A stretch of DNA of 16,047 nt, taken from contig JAQUPC010000043.1 of assembly GCA_028716765.1 (NCBI GenBank), positions 1 to 16,047 of the forward strand. Reading direction: 5' to 3'. The notes under the pieces are model-generated. The model searched no databases. It had not been told where the DNA came from and saw nothing but the letters and a program-made list of their open reading frames with translations. The DNA comes from Alphaproteobacteria bacterium (GTDB taxonomy: Bacteria; Pseudomonadota; Alphaproteobacteria; UBA9219). This document shows, piece after piece, positions 12,980 to 16,047 of this stretch (positions within the stretch are counted from its first letter, which is position 1; every line of letters begins with the position of its first letter). The translations under genes were made by a program, and so were the position numbers.

Positions 12980-15094
12980 TTAACGGGATCGGGACCGAAT
13001 GCGTGATCCCCGCTTGCGCGAGGAAGCTGGCAAAGAGGTAACACTGCCAGCCCCAATCTCCAGCTCCGCAGCCTCCAGCCGCCGGATCTCGTCGCGCAGG
13101 CGCGCGGCTTCTTCGAACGCCAGATCGTCCGCCGCCGTCCGCATACGTTTGTCCAAATCGCGAATGTGAGCGCGCAAATCCTTGCCGCTTAGGGTCAATT
13201 CGCCCGCCAGACCTGCAGGAACGGTCACGTGATCGCGCTCGTAAACCGAGCCGAGAATGTCGCCGATGTTCTTCTTGACGCTCTCCGGCGTGATCCCGTG
13301 CGCCGCGTTGTAGATTTGCTGTTTTTCGCGACGGCGGGACGTTTCCTCCATCGCGGCCCTCATGCTGCCGGTGACGCGATCCGCGTACAAAATCGCCTTG
13401 CCGTCGATGTTGCGCGCCGCGCGGCCTATCGTCTGGATCAGCGACGTGCGCGAACGCAGATACCCTTCCTTGTCGGCATCCAATATCGCCACAAGACCGC
13501 ATTCGGGAATGTCCAGTCCCTCGCGCAACAAATTGATGCCGATCAGAACGTCGTAAACGCCGAGGCGCAGATCGCGGATGATTTCGATGCGCTCCAGAGT
13601 CTCCACGTCCGAATGGATATAGCGCACCTTGACGCCCGCCTCGCTCATGTAATCGGTCAGCGCCTCGGCCATCTTCTTGGTGAGCGTGGTGACGAGCACG
13701 CGCTGGCCGCGTTTGGTCACCTCGCGCACCTCGAACAGCAGATCGTCCACCTGTTTTTCGGTCGGACGCACGATGACCGGCGGATCAATGAGTCCCGTGG
13801 GCCGCACCACCTGTTCGACGAACACGCCTTTCGTTTGCTCAAGTTCCCACGGCCCCGGCGTCGCGGACATAAAGAGCGTTTGCGGCCGCATAACGTTCCA
13901 TTCCTCGAACTTCAGGGGCCGGTTATCGGCGCACGACGGCAGGCGAAAGCCGTATTGCGCCAGAGTCGTTTTGCGCTTGAAGTCGCCGCGGTACATGGCG
14001 TTCAGCTGCGGCACCATTACGTGGCTTTCGTCCACGAAAAGCATTGTGTTTTCCGGCAGATATTCAAACAACGTCGGCGGCGGCTCGCCCGGCTTGCGCC
14101 CCGTGAGAAAGCGCGAGTAATTCTCGATTCCGGCGCAGCTGCCCGTGGCCAGCATCATCTCCATGTCGAATTGCGTGCGTTCGCGAAGGCGTTGCTCCTC
14201 AAGCAATCTTCCCTCCGCCAGCAATTGCGCCAATCGTTCCTTCAACTCGACTTTGATGTTCGCGACGGCCTGCTCCAGCGTCGGCTTGGGCGTGACATAG
14301 TGGCTGTTGGCATACACCTTCACGGCATCAAGCGTTCCGCCCTTCTCGCCTGTGAGCGGATCGAACTCAACGATCTGCTCGATCTCGTCGCCGAACAGCG
14401 TAAAACGCCAGGCGCGGTCCTCAAGGTGCGCCGGAAACAGCTCGACCGTATCCCCGCGCACGCGGAAATCGCCGCGCCCGAATGCCATGTCGTTGCGGCG
14501 GTACTGCAATTCGACCAGCGCCGCCAAAAGCCGCTGGCGCGGCAGCGTCTGCCCCTTGGACAGCGTCAGCACCATATCTTGATACGTCTCGACCGACCCG
14601 ATGCCGTAGATGCACGACACCGAAGCCACGATGATGACGTCGTCGCGCTCGAGCAGCGAACGCGTCGCCGCGTGACGCATGCGGTCGATCTGCTCGTTGA
14701 TCATCGCCTCTTTTTCGATGTAGGTGTCCGTGCGCGGCACATAGGCTTCGGGCTGGTAATAATCGTAATAGCTGACAAAATATTCCACCGCGTTTTCGGG
14801 GAAAAAGCTTTTCATCTCGCCATAAAGCTGGGCCGCCAGCGTCTTGTTCGGCGCGAGGACAAGCGTCGGGCGCTGCAGCGTCTGGATCGTATGCGCCATG
14901 GTAAACGTCTTGCCGGAGCCGGTGACCCCCAGCAGCACCTGATCCCGCTCGCCGCGCCGGAAACCATCACAAATGGCCGTGATCGCCTCCGGCTGGTCGC
15001 CCGCGGGCTTAAAGTCCGAGGTTAACACGAACTTTTTTCCGGCCTCGGGCCGGATGTTTGGTTTGACAACGTCAGCGAAGATGGGGAAAATCAT
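12980..15094 (-). CDS. uvrB: UvrABC excision nuclease subunit B
   Basis: The 704-aa helicase-like damage-verification subunit of nucleotide excision repair receives DNA from UvrA and recruits UvrC. The P-loop GVTGSGKT is at 56-63, the beta-hairpin region [19 protein letters not shown] near 108-126, [13 protein letters not shown] near 355, and helicase motifs V-VI in [12 protein letters not shown] and QTIGRAARN near 530-570. A UVR motif ([19 protein letters not shown]) lies near 645 for UvrC contact. The ATG at 15092-15094 has GGAA upstream; 20-odd residues precede the usual start of similarity. The final 18 residues are basic, Ser/Arg-rich, and partly encoded by a REP-like palindrome. It stands alone, 69 bp from a divergent gene; no clear LexA box is visible there. 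Confidence 0.98.
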   Translation of the reverse strand: MIFPIFADVVKPNIRPEAGKKFVLTSDFKPAGDQPEAITAICDGFRRGERDQVLLGVTGSGKTFTMAHTIQTLQRPTLVLAPNKTLAAQLYGEMKSFFPENAVEYFVSYYDYYQPEAYVPRTDTYIEKEAMINEQIDRMRHAATRSLLERDDVIIVASVSCIYGIGSVETYQDMVLTLSKGQTLPRQRLLAALVELQYRRNDMAFGRGDFRVRGDTVELFPAHLEDRAWRFTLFGDEIEQIVEFDPLTGEKGGTLDAVKVYANSHYVTPKPTLEQAVANIKVELKERLAQLLAEGRLLEEQRLRERTQFDMEMMLATGSCAGIENYSRFLTGRKPGEPPPTLFEYLPENTMLFVDESHVMVPQLNAMYRGDFKRKTTLAQYGFRLPSCADNRPLKFEEWNVMRPQTLFMSATPGPWELEQTKGVFVEQVVRPTGLIDPPVIVRPTEKQVDDLLFEVREVTKRGQRVLVTTLTKKMAEALTDYMSEAGVKVRYIHSDVETLERIEIIRDLRLGVYDVLIGINLLREGLDIPECGLVAILDADKEGYLRSRTSLIQTIGRAARNIDGKAILYADRVTGSMRAAMEETSRRREKQQIYNAAHGITPESVKKNIGDILGSVYERDHVTVPAGLAGELTLSGKDLRAHIRDLDKRMRTAADDLAFEEAARLRDEIRRLEAAELEIGAGSVTSLPASSRKRGSRIRSRSR
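13008..13023. repeat. REP-like palindrome inside the uvrB 3' end
   Basis: On the minus strand CCTCGC-GCAA-GCGGGG is a 6-bp stem with a tetraloop, related in shape to the palindrome at 12939-12957. It is read in frame as part of the last 20 codons of uvrB. Confidence 0.5.
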
Positions 15095-15163
15095 GGGGTT
15101 CCGGTTATTTTTATTAACTATTTTTAATAGCTGGCTTTACGGATTGCAGAAACAAAAATCATT
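15095..15163. promoter_or_regulatory. Divergent promoter region uvrB / proB-like
   Basis: These 69 bp must serve both genes. The centre is AT-rich with a small palindrome CTATT-TTT-AATAG at 15118-15130. I see no hexamer pair good enough to place a promoter and no SOS box. Confidence 0.3.
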
Positions 15164-16033
15164 ATGAACACACAGATGGTAAAGGAAGCGATTATTGTCA
15201 AGATCGGCACATCCGCGCTGAGCCTTCCCGATGGCAGGCCGGATATTAAGGTGCTTCGTTCCCTTTGCAGGCAGATCGCCAAATTGAAAGCCGAGGGTCA
15301 CCACGTAATTCTCGTGACCTCCGGCGCCGTCGGCATCGGCAGAGCCATCGCAAAAGAAAGAGGCATTTCGTTCGATGGCCTCGATGAAACGCTGATAAAG
15401 CAAATTTGTTCGGGCCTGGGACAACCCGTCCTAATGAGCCTTTATGACAGGCTTCTGGCAAAACACGGCATATCGGTCCCGCAAATCCTTCCGACAAAAT
15501 CCGATTTTGGGGTCAACGGCGGCTCTGAAGGACAAGCGTCCGTCTTTCCGGATAAACTCGATCCTGATTTCGTAAAACCTCTTCTCGCGTCCATGCAGCA
15601 CGATAACTTGCTGCCTATCGTCAACGAAAACGACATGGTGTCGGCGCGGGAAATTAAATTTACCGACAACGATGAATTAGCGGGCTTGCTGGCCAAGCTG
15701 GTGAAGGCCGATCGCATGATCATTCTTTCCAATGTCGAGGGCGTCTATAAAAAGCCGGGTGAAGCGGAGGTGATCCCCGTTTTCAATTTGACCGATCCGA
15801 ATACCTGGCCGCAAAGCGTCAAGGGCACATCACCCAGCGGCATTGGCGGCATGGAAAGCAAGGTAAGGGTGGCCGAAACCCTTATGGATCAGGGCACGGC
15901 CTTTTACATCGCGTCTTCCCGCAAAAAGAACGCTTTGCCGAACATCATGCGCGAAAAGCGCGTTGGCACCGAGATTATATGCCAACGGCCGAAAAACGCG
16001 CCGCGTATTCAGTTTGCGTACTCGCCCGCATAA
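15164..16033 (+). CDS. proB: Glutamate 5-kinase-like amino acid kinase without PUA domain
   Basis: The 289-aa product is an amino acid kinase. VKIGTS (12-17) and VTSGAVGIGR (51-60) are the N-terminal ATP/phosphate motifs; PIVNENDMV (151-159), IKFTDNDEL (164-172) and GIGGMESK (226-233) match ProB, which phosphorylates glutamate in the first step of proline synthesis. Two things are unusual. The chain stops just after the kinase domain, so the C-terminal PUA domain of ProB (about 367 aa in Escherichia coli) is absent. Also, residues 116-140 are longer than the usual short Arg-x-Asn-Ala-Arg loop, which shapes the glutamate site, and do not resemble it. No proA or obgE is adjacent in the window. 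Either ATG, 15164 or 15176, could be the start; neither has a strong ribosome binding site. Confidence 0.75.
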   Translation: MNTQMVKEAIIVKIGTSALSLPDGRPDIKVLRSLCRQIAKLKAEGHHVILVTSGAVGIGRAIAKERGISFDGLDETLIKQICSGLGQPVLMSLYDRLLAKHGISVPQILPTKSDFGVNGGSEGQASVFPDKLDPDFVKPLLASMQHDNLLPIVNENDMVSAREIKFTDNDELAGLLAKLVKADRMIILSNVEGVYKKPGEAEVIPVFNLTDPNTWPQSVKGTSPSGIGGMESKVRVAETLMDQGTAFYIASSRKKNALPNIMREKRVGTEIICQRPKNAPRIQFAYSPA

Positions 16034-16047
16034 GCGATCCGCGGCTT

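Noticed and set aside
13229..15025. A 598-codon open frame on the plus strand opposite uvrB
   Set aside because: It mirrors uvrB in G+C-rich sequence, with His/Arg-rich, low-complexity translation and no family motifs; uvrB is certain.
1..16047. tRNA genes, rRNA genes and CRISPR arrays
   Set aside because: I saw no tRNA-like cloverleaf, rRNA sequence or regularly spaced repeat set; a tRNAscan and CRISPR scan would confirm.

Overview
The window is about 16 kb of G+C-rich chromosome from a member of the Alphaproteobacteria. Support comes from the rpmF-plsX-fabH block with a DUF177/YceD gene and a BamE-type lipoprotein gene close by, an atpH-atpA pair abutting with no gap, and a probable 6S RNA of alphaproteobacterial shape. 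I cannot name the order or genus. Almost everything is core housekeeping, on both strands, with little spare DNA.

Layout. 1-1330 (+): the tail of an unrecognised membrane protein, a 198-bp intergenic region rich in inverted repeats and TTAACC motifs, a hypothetical gene, and a strong bidirectional terminator. 1354-3471 (-): atpH-atpA, ending at that terminator with no atpG behind it. 3472-3959: a gene-free stretch holding a probable 6S RNA with a well-placed promoter, then inverted arrays of a 7-nt repeat. 3960-5679 (+): dapF and a DUF1189-like membrane protein. 5711-6708: a segment of about 0.9 kb bounded by two copies of the 3' end of fabH. 6644-9944 (-): fabH, plsX, rpmF, a doubtful small ORF, a terminator and yceD. 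10120-10572 (+): bamE. 10514-12911 (-): an N-formylglutamate amidohydrolase-like gene followed by two tandem paralogous HAD phosphatases, apparently one operon. 12980-15094 (-): uvrB, with REP-like palindromes at its 3' end. 15164-16033 (+): a short glutamate 5-kinase-like gene without a PUA domain.

The most unusual locus is the fabH tail. A 63-bp stretch covering the last 20 codons of fabH occurs twice with one mismatch, which is synonymous in the fabH frame. Both copies have a stop codon directly after the last Trp codon, TAG in one and TGA in the other. Between them lies AT-richer DNA with one orphan gene, whose reading frame runs into the displaced fabH tail in another frame. This is the pattern left by a site-specific integrative element that enters the 3' end of a gene and rebuilds it, but no integrase is present. 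The orphan protein is all-helical by composition and has two Asp-rich motifs that recall squalene/phytoene-synthase-like proteins; that resemblance is tentative.

Functionally, fabH, plsX and rpmF link fatty-acid initiation, phospholipid precursor supply and a ribosomal protein. dapF serves lysine and peptidoglycan synthesis, bamE outer-membrane assembly, atpHA energy conversion and uvrB excision repair.
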